Positions 44,098-51,501 of a DNA stretch of 64,000 nucleotides are shown here, piece by piece. Positions within the stretch are counted from its first letter, which is position 1. Every line of letters begins with the position of its first letter. Source of the stretch: Brachybacterium massiliense (GTDB lineage: Bacteria; Actinomycetota; Actinomycetes; Actinomycetales; Dermabacteraceae). The stretch lies in the NCBI RefSeq assembly GCF_900184245.1, contig NZ_FXXB01000005.1, positions 186,001 to 250,000 on the forward strand, read 5' to 3'. A model generated the notes under the pieces. It did not search any database and was not told the DNA's origin. It worked only from the letters and a program-made list of their open reading frames with translations. Position numbers and translations under genes: made by a program.

Positions 44098-45363
44098 GTG
44101 AACGGATTCCAGGGGGCCGATCCCGAGGCGCTCCGACACCAGGGCGCCGCCGTCGCATCCGGTGCCGAGCGGATCGAGGACCTCGCCCTGCGCCTGGGCG
44201 CCCTGATCGAGTCCGTGGCATGGACCGGACCGGATGCGGACTCCTTCCGCGCCGACTGGTCCGCCCGGGTGCGCCCCGGCCTCCTCGAGCGCGGCGAGCA
44301 CCTGCGATCCGAGGCCCGCGCCCTGAACGCGCACGGCGAGGAGCAGGACCGCGCCTCGGCCCCCGGCACGGACGGCGCCTCAGCACCGGGCCGCCCGGCA
44401 GCCGATGCCGCGCCCTCGCCCGGCTCCGGCCCGTCGGCCGCTCCTCCCGCCTCGCCCGGCCACACCCTCGGCGGCGCGGGCTCCGAGACGGTGGGCCTGC
44501 GCCTGATGGCGGCGAGCACCCCGCTCGCGAGCGCCGCGGAGGTCTCCGAGGGCATCGGCGAGGGGGACCTCGCCTTCCCCGAGACCGGGATGGAGCTCAG
44601 CCCGCCCGAGACCGCGCACACCGTGCGCGTGGACGCGGACCACGAGCTCGCGCCCGACGGGGCGGAGGAGCCCTTCGGCCTCGACGCCGACGGCGCACCG
44701 CTCGAGCTCGCCCCGGACACGGCCTACGACGTGGGAGACCACGGCACGTACTACACCGACGGCGAGGGCCGCATCAGCTATGTCGAGGCCACCGGCGGCG
44801 GGGAGGAGATGAACCCGAACCTCCGCGAGGTGCTGCCCGAGACGACCTATCACGTCAACGAATCCACCTACTACCGCACCGACGAGCTGGGCCGCACCGA
44901 GCACATGTACGTCCCCGACGTCATCGTGGACCGCGAGATGGCCCGCAGCCAGTCGATCCAGTCGAAGATCGCCGAGCGCTGGGACATGGCCGGGGACGGC
45001 ACCTCCGAACCGGTCGAGTTCAACGCCGGGCACGTGCTGGCCCGCCAGCTCGGCGGGATCCGCGAGGAGATCAACTACACCCGCCAGTGGGACGAGGTGA
45101 ACCAGGCCCGCAGCGGCCAGGACACCATCTACAGCTACGAGTCGCTGATGGCCGACGGGATCACCGACGAGGGCCGCTCCTACTCCTACGAGACCCTCGT
45201 GACCTGGGGCGATGAACAGCCCTCAGGGGTGGGCCCCGAGCACGACAGCGCCCCCTGGGAGTACGTGCCCGAGGGCTACGACGTGCGGATCCACGAGGAC
45301 GGCGAGCAGATCGTGGACGCGCACCTGCCGAACTACCCTGAAGGCGCCCGCTTCCCCGACTGA
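44098..45363 (+). CDS. WXG-type polymorphic toxin with DNA/RNA non-specific endonuclease domain
   Basis: The protein has 421 residues. Residues 1-90 form a helical WXG100-like hairpin with VAWTGPDADSFRADW at about 40-54, the turn motif of type VII secretion substrates. A Pro/Ala/Ser-rich linker follows (about 85-125). The C-terminal part (about 250-350) resembles bacterial DNA/RNA non-specific endonucleases: STYYRTDELGRTEHM, then FNAGHVLARQLGGIREEINY and WDEVNQ, where the GH pair (His312) is the likely catalytic His. I infer a secreted nuclease toxin. The start is GTG with GGGGAG upstream. An immunity candidate follows 91 bp downstream. Confidence 0.75.
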   Translation: MNGFQGADPEALRHQGAAVASGAERIEDLALRLGALIESVAWTGPDADSFRADWSARVRPGLLERGEHLRSEARALNAHGEEQDRASAPGTDGASAPGRPAADAAPSPGSGPSAAPPASPGHTLGGAGSETVGLRLMAASTPLASAAEVSEGIGEGDLAFPETGMELSPPETAHTVRVDADHELAPDGAEEPFGLDADGAPLELAPDTAYDVGDHGTYYTDGEGRISYVEATGGGEEMNPNLREVLPETTYHVNESTYYRTDELGRTEHMYVPDVIVDREMARSQSIQSKIAERWDMAGDGTSEPVEFNAGHVLARQLGGIREEINYTRQWDEVNQARSGQDTIYSYESLMADGITDEGRSYSYETLVTWGDEQPSGVGPEHDSAPWEYVPEGYDVRIHEDGEQIVDAHLPNYPEGARFPD

Positions 45364-45453
45364 GCCGGCCCGAGCTGACCAGAGCTGGCCTGAGCCACCC
45401 GGTGCCGGCGCCGCTGATGATTCCTGCAGATCGACCCCCTGTGGAGGGACCCC

Positions 45454-45936
45454 GTGACCGAGAACCCGCCCCCGCCCCGCTCTCCGATGGAGCGCCAGGG
45501 CGCGCTGCTCCAGGAGCTCGCGGGCGTGCTGCTGGACGCGCTCGACCTGCCCGACGACTGGGCCTCGGTGGGCGCCGCCTTCCTCCCGCACGGCGAGGGA
45601 TGGGCCGCGCGCCTCGTGATCACGGGCCGCGACGGCGCCACCTCGGGCGGGGACGCCCCCTTCGCAGAGGACTCGCAGATCACGACCCTGCTGAACGCCC
45701 TCCAGCAGGCCTCCGCCGAGCAGCGCGAGGCCTTCGCCTCCCTCCGGCTCACCGCATCGCGCAGCATCGAGGAGCCCGAGCGGATCCGGCTGGGCACGGA
45801 CGTCAACTACGACCGCGACCCCGGCAGCTTCGACGGGCTCGGCGGGATCGACGCGCACTACGCGCGGCGTCTCGCGGACCGGGTGGGGGCGCAGCGCCTC
45901 CCGGGCTGGATGCAGGAGCTGCTCGAGAGCTCCTGA
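45454..45936 (+). CDS. Probable immunity protein for the upstream nuclease
   Basis: The protein has 160 residues, is acidic and soluble, and has no signal peptide. The first part is helical (GALLQELAGVLLDALDLPDD), followed by strands (WAARLVITGRDGATS), a helix (ITTLLNALQQASAEQREAFA) and a C-terminal GTDVNYDRDPGSFDGLGGID region. Its overall order recalls YezG/DUF600-type immunity proteins, but I cannot confirm that by eye. Its size, charge and position directly after the toxin gene are typical of an immunity gene. The start is GTG. Confidence 0.5.
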   Translation: MTENPPPPRSPMERQGALLQELAGVLLDALDLPDDWASVGAAFLPHGEGWAARLVITGRDGATSGGDAPFAEDSQITTLLNALQQASAEQREAFASLRLTASRSIEEPERIRLGTDVNYDRDPGSFDGLGGIDAHYARRLADRVGAQRLPGWMQELLESS

Positions 45937-45962
45937 GAGGCGGCATCTTTGCAGGTGGCTGC

Positions 45963-46008
45963 ATGGGCAGTCCTCCCCATGGTCGCAGCGGGAGAGGCTG
46001 GGTACGGT
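45963..46008 (+). promoter_or_regulatory. Variant palindrome plus -10 upstream of second WXG-type gene
   Basis: ATGGGCAGTCCTCCCCAT (45963-45980) differs at three positions from the palindrome at 44019. It is followed by the same GGTCG string and, 24 nt past the core, by TACGGT (46003-46008). Confidence 0.55.
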
Positions 46009-46049
46009 GATGTCGACAGCAGGGCAAATGGACGGGGGAGCGGCGGCGG

Positions 46050-47084
46050 ATGAACGCATTCATGGGGGCTGACACCGAGGCGCTGCGCACCATGGGGACG
46101 GTGTGCGCGCGGCGCGCGGAGCTGCTCGCGGATCTCGTGACGCACCTGGCGGCCACGGTCGACGGCGTCGAATGGATCGGGGAGGACGCCGACCGCTTCC
46201 GCGCCGACTGGACCGGGATCGTGCGACCGGCGCTGCAGGAGCAGGAGATCGTGCTGCGCCAGCGGGCGCGCCACCTGCTGCAGCACGCCGATGAGCAGGA
46301 CGAGGCCTCCGCGGTGGACGCCCCGATCTTCCGCACCCAGCCAGGCTTCCACAGCGGGCCCGGCCTGCTGCGCGGCGGGGTGGCGGACCTCGCCCAGGGG
46401 CCGCTGCAGGACATGATGGCGCGACGCGAGGAGCCCTTCGCCGAGCTGCTGCGGGCGCTGCTCGGCACCCCGGAGGGCCGGGCCCTGCTGCACGGCGCGC
46501 TGCTGGGCCGCCTGCTGGGCGGGCTGCTCGGCGATCTCCTGCTGCGTGCGCTGGTGCTGGACGTCGCGCTCGAGCAGCTGCTGGCGGGCCTCGGCACCGC
46601 CGGTGCGCTGAGCGATCTGATCGGCGAGAGCGGACTGCATGAGCCCCTCGAGGCACCCTCCGAGGCACCGGCCGGCGCGCCGGCCGAGGCGTCGGGGGGT
46701 CAGGCATCCGGCGTCGGCTCCGCCGCCGGCGAGGGCGGCACAGGCGGGGACGCCGGGGGAGGCTCCGGCGGCGGCAGCGGGGGCTCGAGCTCCGGCGGCG
46801 GTGCGGCGGAGGCCGGCGGCGCCGAGGCCGACACCGGCGCAGGGGAGCCCTCGGGCGAGGTGCGACCGCTGGGCCTGCAGGGCCTCGAGCACGGCCCCGG
46901 CCAGAGCGCCGGCTCCGGGCCCGGCGGCCGCTTCGTGGTCGATGCCGTGCAGGAGCCGCGCTCCCTGCTCGAGCGGCTGCTGGAGATGCTCGGCGACGCG
47001 ATCGGCCCCGTCCCCGCCCCGGGCGGCGCCTCCGCGCTCAGCGACGACATCGGCGCCTCCGCCCTGGGTGAGGCCCGACGCTGA
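46050..47084 (+). CDS. WXG-type secreted-protein candidate with Gly/Ser-rich C-terminus
   Basis: The protein has 344 residues. Residues 1-90 match the N-terminal hairpin of the toxin at 44.1 kb: MNAFMGADTEALRTMG and then VEWIGEDADRFRADW. A Leu/Gly-rich, possibly membrane-active stretch follows (about 145-185, LLHGALLGRLLGGLLGDLLL), then a Gly/Ser/Ala-rich linker (about 205-285) and a short helical end. No enzyme domain is visible, so it may be a structural substrate or an effector killing through membrane insertion. GGGGGAG lies 11 nt before the ATG. Confidence 0.7.
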   Translation: MNAFMGADTEALRTMGTVCARRAELLADLVTHLAATVDGVEWIGEDADRFRADWTGIVRPALQEQEIVLRQRARHLLQHADEQDEASAVDAPIFRTQPGFHSGPGLLRGGVADLAQGPLQDMMARREEPFAELLRALLGTPEGRALLHGALLGRLLGGLLGDLLLRALVLDVALEQLLAGLGTAGALSDLIGESGLHEPLEAPSEAPAGAPAEASGGQASGVGSAAGEGGTGGDAGGGSGGGSGGSSSGGGAAEAGGAEADTGAGEPSGEVRPLGLQGLEHGPGQSAGSGPGGRFVVDAVQEPRSLLERLLEMLGDAIGPVPAPGGASALSDDIGASALGEARR

Positions 47085-47145
47085 CGGGTCTACCCTGGAT
47101 CGAACGCCTCCCTCCCCGTGAGGCCACCCGATCAGGAGTCGTGAC

Positions 47146-48045
47146 ATGACCACGCACAGCCCGGACGTCCCCGCGCCGGTCCTCATCCTCGTCCCGGGCG
47201 CCGCCGGCGCCCCCGCGGACGGCGGGGCCCGCTTCCACGTCGCCGACGAGACCGCCCCGCAGCTCGCGGTCACGGATCTGGTCGCCACCCGCGGCGACGG
47301 CGTCTTCGAGACCATCGGCGCCTTCGACGGGGTGCCCGTCAACGTCATCCCCCACCTCGAGCGGCTCGCCCGCAGCGCCGCGATGGTCGACCTGCCCGCC
47401 CCTGATCTCGAGACCGTCGTCGGTGCCGTCGAGGCGGCGATCGCCGCCCATGAGCCCGTCTCCGAGCTGAGCGTGCGCGTGATGTACACCCGCGGCATCG
47501 AGGGCACCGGCACCCCCACCTGCTGGATCCACGCCCGCGTCTCCGACGACTGGGCGCCCTACCGCGCCGGGATGAAGGTCGCGCTGCTGGACCGCGGCCT
47601 GCCCACCACCAGCGCGCAGACCAGCCCCTGGCTGCTGCCCGGCGCGAAGACCCTCAGCTACGCGGTCAACATGGCCGCGGTGCGCGAGGCGAAGCGCCGC
47701 GGCGCGGCCGACGTGCTGTTCGTCGCGAGCGACGGCTACGTGCTCGAGGGGCCCACCTCGACGCTGCTGGTGCGCCGCGGCGACGAGTTCCTCACCACCC
47801 CGGTCAGCGCCGGGGTGCTCGCCGGGACCAGCGTGAGGTCGCTGTCGGACCACCTCGAGGCGGAGCGGGGCACCGGAGTGCGCGAACAGCTGATGACCAT
47901 CGAGGACGTGACCGGCTCCGACGGCGCGTGGCTGCTGTCCTCGACCCGCCTGGCCGCCCCGATCACGCACCTGGACGAGGCCGAGCTGCCGGTGGACCGC
48001 GCGCTCACCGCCCGCTTCCAACAGGTGCTCACCGGCGCGATCTGA
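47146..48045 (+). CDS. Class IV aminotransferase / aminodeoxychorismate lyase-like
   Basis: The protein has 299 residues with the fold type IV PLP pattern: RGDGVFETIGAFDGVPVNVI near the N-terminus, the PLP lysine in LPGAKTLSYAVNMAAVREAK (about 169), VLEGPTSTLLVRRGDEFLTT and a closing WLLSSTRLAAPI loop. The combination resembles actinobacterial PabC-type lyases, which release p-aminobenzoate for folate, but branched-chain or D-amino acid transaminases share these motifs. AGGAG precedes the ATG. It converges on the SorC gene. Confidence 0.85.
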   Translation: MTTHSPDVPAPVLILVPGAAGAPADGGARFHVADETAPQLAVTDLVATRGDGVFETIGAFDGVPVNVIPHLERLARSAAMVDLPAPDLETVVGAVEAAIAAHEPVSELSVRVMYTRGIEGTGTPTCWIHARVSDDWAPYRAGMKVALLDRGLPTTSAQTSPWLLPGAKTLSYAVNMAAVREAKRRGAADVLFVASDGYVLEGPTSTLLVRRGDEFLTTPVSAGVLAGTSVRSLSDHLEAERGTGVREQLMTIEDVTGSDGAWLLSSTRLAAPITHLDEAELPVDRALTARFQQVLTGAI

Positions 48046-48102
48046 CCCCTGCCGCCCCGCCCGTAGGCGCCGGAGAGAGGGACCGGCGGGCGTGCGGGGC
48101 GC

Positions 48103-49059
48103 TCAGACGTGCGCGAGGATCTCGCGGGCGAGGTCGACGTCGAACACGGCGGTGTCGATCACGCCGCTGCGCAGCACCCCGAGCACACCGGGGGCCTTCT
48201 CCGCCCCGGCGGCCACGCCCAGCACCTCCGGGATCCGCAGCAGCTCCGAGAAGGTCACCGAGAGCACCCGCTGATCCGTCGGCGCCCCGAGCGGCACCCC
48301 GTGCGCGTCGATGAACCGCCCGCACACGTCACCGGCCGGCTCCTGGGCGTCGAAGGCCGCGCGCTCGGCCTCGCTCAGCCGCATCAGATCCAGCACATGC
48401 GGGGAGGAGTGCACCCCGCGCGAGCCGATCCCCACGATCGCGAGCTCCACCTGCGCGGCCGCCGCGAGCACCTCCCCGATGCTGGACTCGGCGCGCAGCG
48501 TGGCCACCGCCGTCGCGGACTCGAGCACCGCCGGCGCGTACAGGGTGCGCGGGGTCGCCCCCAGGCGCGAGGCGAGCACCCGCAGCACCGATTCCCCAGA
48601 GTCGAACTGGTCCAGGGCGCTGTGCCCGCCCACCAGCGGCAGCACCTGCGGGGTGGGACGCAGCGAGAGGGTGTCGAGCTGGGCGACGACCTGCTGGACG
48701 GTGCGCCCCCACGAGACCCCGATGCTGCGCACCGACGCGGCGCGCTCGGCGATCACGGAGGCGCCCTCGCGCGCCACGGACTCCATCGAGGTGGCGCGCG
48801 GCGCGGAGACCACATGCGCCTCCCGCAGCGAGAACGCGGCCCGCAGCGCCGCCTCGAGCACCTCGTCACGGCGCGGCGGCCCCTCCGGATCATGGATCGT
48901 GATCTCCACGATCCCGCGGTCCCGGGCCTGGGTGAGGATCCTCGAGACGTTCGAGCGGGACAGCCCCAGCTCCTGCGCCACCTCTGTCTGCGACCTGCCC
49001 TGCTCGTAGTAGAGCCGCGCCGCGCGCACGACCACGGCGGTGTCACGAGGGGCGGGCAT
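48103..49059 (-). CDS. SorC-family sugar-responsive regulator
   Basis: The protein has 318 residues. The N-terminal helix-turn-helix (about 10-45) reads AARLYYEQGRSQTEVAQELG then LSRSNVSRILTQARDRGIV. The rest is the sugar-phosphate-binding domain typical of SorC/DeoR relatives: SIGVSWGRTVQQVVAQL, LPLVGGHSALDQFD and VELAIVGIGSRG. AGGAG lies 6 nt before the ATG at 49059. SorC proteins usually control an adjacent polyol or sugar operon; here the neighbour is a truncated PTS EIIA, so its normal target may be lost. Confidence 0.9.
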   Translation of the reverse strand: MPAPRDTAVVVRAARLYYEQGRSQTEVAQELGLSRSNVSRILTQARDRGIVEITIHDPEGPPRRDEVLEAALRAAFSLREAHVVSAPRATSMESVAREGASVIAERAASVRSIGVSWGRTVQQVVAQLDTLSLRPTPQVLPLVGGHSALDQFDSGESVLRVLASRLGATPRTLYAPAVLESATAVATLRAESSIGEVLAAAAQVELAIVGIGSRGVHSSPHVLDLMRLSEAERAAFDAQEPAGDVCGRFIDAHGVPLGAPTDQRVLSVTFSELLRIPEVLGVAAGAEKAPGVLGVLRSGVIDTAVFDVDLAREILAHV

Positions 49060-49129
49060 GGGGCTCTCCTGGGGTCGGCGGGCGGCGCCGGCGGGGCGGG
49101 ACGCGCCGTCCGGACCAGCCCAGGGTGCG

Positions 49130-49495
49130 CTGCGCACCCGCGAGCGGACCTACCCCACCGGACTGCCCACCCCCGTGCCCACCGCGATCCCGCACGCGGA
49201 CCCGCAGCACGTGCTCACCCCGGGCCTGGCGCTGGCGACCCTCGCCCGCCCCGTCCCCTTCGGGGAGATGGGCACCCGCGACAGCACCGTGGAGGTGCGC
49301 CTGATCGCGATGCCGCTGCTGACCGACGCCCGCGAGCACCTCGAGGCGTTGCAGCGCCTGATGGGCCTGCTCAGCGACGAGACCGCGGTGCAGGAGCTGC
49401 TCGACGCGAAGGACGACCAGCAGCTGCGCGAGCGGGCCGAGGTGCGCCTGGCCGCCGCGCTGCCGACCCGTCGACCGGCGGAGCCGCACGCATGA
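49130..49495 (+). pseudogene. PTS EIIA (galactitol/fructose type) missing its N-terminus
   Basis: The frame encodes the back two thirds of an EIIA domain: RERTYPTGLPTPVPTAIPHA with the phosphorylatable His, then VRLIAMPLLTDAREHLEALQ and LMGLLSDETAVQELLDAKDD. The first 40-45 residues of the domain are absent; upstream the frame runs into unrelated sequence next to the SorC start. No EIIB or EIIC follows. It ends in an ATGA overlap with the NUDIX gene. A deletion probably removed the front of the gene and the rest of the transporter. Confidence 0.78.
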
Positions 49496-49959
49496 GGACC
49501 CCGCGACTGGGCGTGAAGGCCCTGATCATCCGCGACCGCCAGGTGCTGATGAACCGCTACCGCGACCCGGAGGGCGACGCGGTGTTCGCCCTGCCCGGCG
49601 GCGGTCAGGAGCACGGCGAGGACCAGGTGGCCGCGATGATCCGCGAGTGCAGCGAGGAGATCGGTGCCCGGGTCGAGGTGCACCAGGCGGCCTGCCTGTT
49701 CGAGATCATGCGCCCGCCCGTCACCGTCGGCGCCTCCTCGCTGCCCCCGTTCCACCAGGTCAACGTCGCCTACTGGTGCGGCCTGGCCGAGGGTGAGGAG
49801 CCGGGCGAGGGCACCGAGCCCGATGCCGGGCAGGACGGCACCGCGTGGCTGCCGCTGGACCGGCTGGCCGAGTACCGGGTGCGCCCGCCCGAGCTGGCCC
49901 GCTGGCTCGAGGCCGATCCCAGCGACCGGCCGTTCTCGCTCGGGGTCTGCACGTTCTGA
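49492..49959 (+). CDS. NUDIX hydrolase
   Basis: The protein has 155 residues. The Nudix box is GGGQEHGEDQVAAMIRECSE followed by EIGA, matching GX5EX7REUXEEXGU and binding the divalent metal. It begins MRTPRLGVKALIIRDRQVLM. Such enzymes hydrolyse nucleoside diphosphates linked to another group; the substrate is unknown. The ATG overlaps the stop codon of the EIIA remnant, so expression may depend on it. Confidence 0.9.
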   Translation: MRTPRLGVKALIIRDRQVLMNRYRDPEGDAVFALPGGGQEHGEDQVAAMIRECSEEIGARVEVHQAACLFEIMRPPVTVGASSLPPFHQVNVAYWCGLAEGEEPGEGTEPDAGQDGTAWLPLDRLAEYRVRPPELARWLEADPSDRPFSLGVCTF

Positions 49960-49982
49960 GCTCGCCGCTAGGCTGGGAGCAC

Positions 49983-50042
49983 ATGACAAGGAAACGGCGC
50001 CCCGCTGTGCCCGGACACGCCCCAGAGCAAGGAGCATCATGA
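49983..50042 (+). other. Possible leader peptide of the aldo/keto reductase gene
   Basis: A 19-codon frame (MTRKRRPAVPGHAPEQGAS) starts 8 nt after TAGGCT (49969-49974) and stops in an ATGA overlap with the reductase start. It would couple translation of the next gene. AAGGAG inside its end also serves the reductase directly, so the peptide may be incidental. Confidence 0.3.
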
Positions 50043-50887
50043 CCACCTCTCCCCGCATCGACTTCCGCGACGGCCGCTCGATCCCGCAGCTGGGCTACGG
50101 CGTGTGGCAGGTCGAGAACGAGGTCGCCGCCGACGTGGTGGTCAAGGCCCTCGAGGCCGGCTACCGCCACGTGGACACCGCCCGCGGCTACAACAACGAG
50201 GCCGGCGTGGGCCAGGCGCTGAAGGCCGCGGGCCTCGCCCGCGACGAGGTGTTCGTGACCTCCAAGGTCCCCAACCAGGACCAGGGCCGCGACGCGACCC
50301 TCGCCTCCTTCGACGCGACCATGGAGGACCTCGGCCTCGACGAGCTCGACCTCTACCTGATCCACTGGCCCGCCCCCTCCAAGGGCCTCGCGGTGGACAC
50401 CTGGAAGGCGCTCATCGAGCTGCAGGAGCAGGGCCGCCTCCGCTCGATCGGCGTCTCGAACTTCCGCATCGAGGACCTCATCGCGCTCGAGTCCGAGACC
50501 GGCGTGCTGCCCGTGCTGAACCAGATCGAGCTGCACCCCTACATCACCCAGCCCGAGCTGCGTGAGTTCCATGCCGCCAAGGGCATCGTCACCCAGTCCT
50601 GGTCGCCGCTCGGCCAGGGCGGCGGCGAGCTCGAAGACCCGGTGGTCACCCGGATCGCCGAGGCCCACGGCGCCTCTCCGGCCCAGGTTCTGATCGCCTG
50701 GAACCTGGCGCTCGGCAACGTGGTGATCCCCAAGTCCGTCACCCCCGAGCGGATCATCTCCAACTTCGCCTCCCTCGACCTCACCCTCACCGAGGACGAG
50801 ATCGCGCAGATCTCCGCCCTCGACAAGGGCACGGCGGGCCGCCGCGGCCCGAACCCGGACGAGTTCGCCGGGCACCAGGGCGCCTGA
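50039..50887 (+). CDS. Aldo/keto reductase
   Basis: The protein has 282 residues of the AKR5 type. The catalytic tetrad is visible: HVDTARGYNNEAGVGQAL (Asp and Tyr), VFVTSKVPN (Lys) and LYLIHWPAP (His). NADPH binding uses the C-terminal IPKSVTPERIISNF motif. It reduces carbonyl compounds such as 2,5-diketogluconate or methylglyoxal in the cytoplasm; the substrate is unknown. AAGGAG lies upstream of the ATG at 50039. Confidence 0.93.
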   Translation: MTTSPRIDFRDGRSIPQLGYGVWQVENEVAADVVVKALEAGYRHVDTARGYNNEAGVGQALKAAGLARDEVFVTSKVPNQDQGRDATLASFDATMEDLGLDELDLYLIHWPAPSKGLAVDTWKALIELQEQGRLRSIGVSNFRIEDLIALESETGVLPVLNQIELHPYITQPELREFHAAKGIVTQSWSPLGQGGGELEDPVVTRIAEAHGASPAQVLIAWNLALGNVVIPKSVTPERIISNFASLDLTLTEDEIAQISALDKGTAGRRGPNPDEFAGHQGA

Positions 50888-50908
50888 GCCCTGGCCGGCC
50901 CCGCCCGG

Positions 50909-50983
50909 CCCGGTCCCGCCCGGCCTGGCTGCGCCCGGCCCCGTCCGGCCTGGCTGCGCCCGGTCCCGCCCGGCCTGGCTGCG
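50909..50983 (+). repeat. Three adjacent 25-bp GC-rich repeats
   Basis: Units 1 and 3 are identical (beginning CCCGGTCCCGCCCGGCCTGG and ending CTGCG); unit 2 differs at three positions. They directly abut the palindromic element that starts at 50983. Confidence 0.85.
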
Positions 50984-51062
50984 ATGGTTGGGTGCTGGCG
51001 TCACAGCGATCCGTACGGCGATATATCCGTACACATCGCGCAGGCGCCAGTACCTGACCATC
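50983..51062. repeat. Long palindromic element, copy 2
   Basis: Outer arms are GATGGTTGGGTGCTGGCG and CGCCAGTACCTGACCATC, pairing fully if G-U pairs are allowed. An inner hairpin has GCGAT/ATCGC and GTACGG/CCGTAC around the loop CGATATAT. Copy 3 at 51502 shares GGCGTCACAGCGAT, the inner stems and the right arm. Confidence 0.85.
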
Positions 51063-51100
51063 GACTGCATCGGGGCGGCCACCCGGCGGCCACCCGCGCG

Positions 51101-51106
51101 TAGGGT
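51101..51106 (+). promoter_or_regulatory. Putative leaderless -10 (TAGGGT)
   Basis: TAGGGT is followed by 6 nt and the ATG at 51113. The promoter layout is kept although the gene it serves is collapsed. Confidence 0.4.
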
Positions 51107-51112
51107 CGATGC

Positions 51113-51493
51113 ATGACCCTGCCCACCGCCGCCCCGCCCGCTGACGTGCGCCTCGCGCACTGCCTGCTCGATGCGCAGGGCACCGTCCTCTCCGCCCATG
51201 CGCCGGATCTGCCCTTCTACGCCGCGAGCACGATCAAGCTCCACGTGCTGCTGGCAGCGCTGCGCGCCGCCGACGAGGGCAGGCTCGATGTGATGGCCGA
51301 GGTGCCCGCCGCGTGCACCTTCCTGCGCGTGCTCGCCGTGATGACCGGCGGCCTCCCTCAGGACGAGGCGGATCCGCGGATCCAGGACCTGGTGCGCGAG
51401 CTGTGCGGGGACCTCGCCACCTGCGCCACGCTGCCGCGCGACCAACACGTCGGTGCCGGAGCGTGCGACAACCTCACCGGCCCGGAGGACTGA
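51113..51493 (+). pseudogene. Beta-lactamase-like serine hydrolase with its middle deleted
   Basis: The frame has 126 codons. The first 60 or so match class A beta-lactamase-like enzymes: LLDAQGTVLSAHAPDLPFYA, then the S-x-x-K motif S39-T-I-K42 and LLAALRAADEGRLDV. After about residue 65 it switches to TFLRVLAVMTGGLPQDEADP and ends VGAGACDNLTGPED, which reads like the far C-terminus of such a protein. The SDN and KTG regions and about 150 residues are missing. I infer an in-frame internal deletion, leaving an inactive product. Palindromic repeats stand on both sides. Confidence 0.7.
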
Positions 51494-51501
51494 CATGCCG
51501 G

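Noticed and set aside
42779-44386. Long minus-strand frames across the SUKH-like gene
   Set aside because: They are antisense shadows with Arg/Ser/Pro-rich composition and no recognisable domain.
48053-48101. Terminator between the aminotransferase and SorC genes
   Set aside because: CGCCCCGC and GCGGGGCG can pair, but the loop is over 30 nt and no T-run follows, so I did not annotate it.
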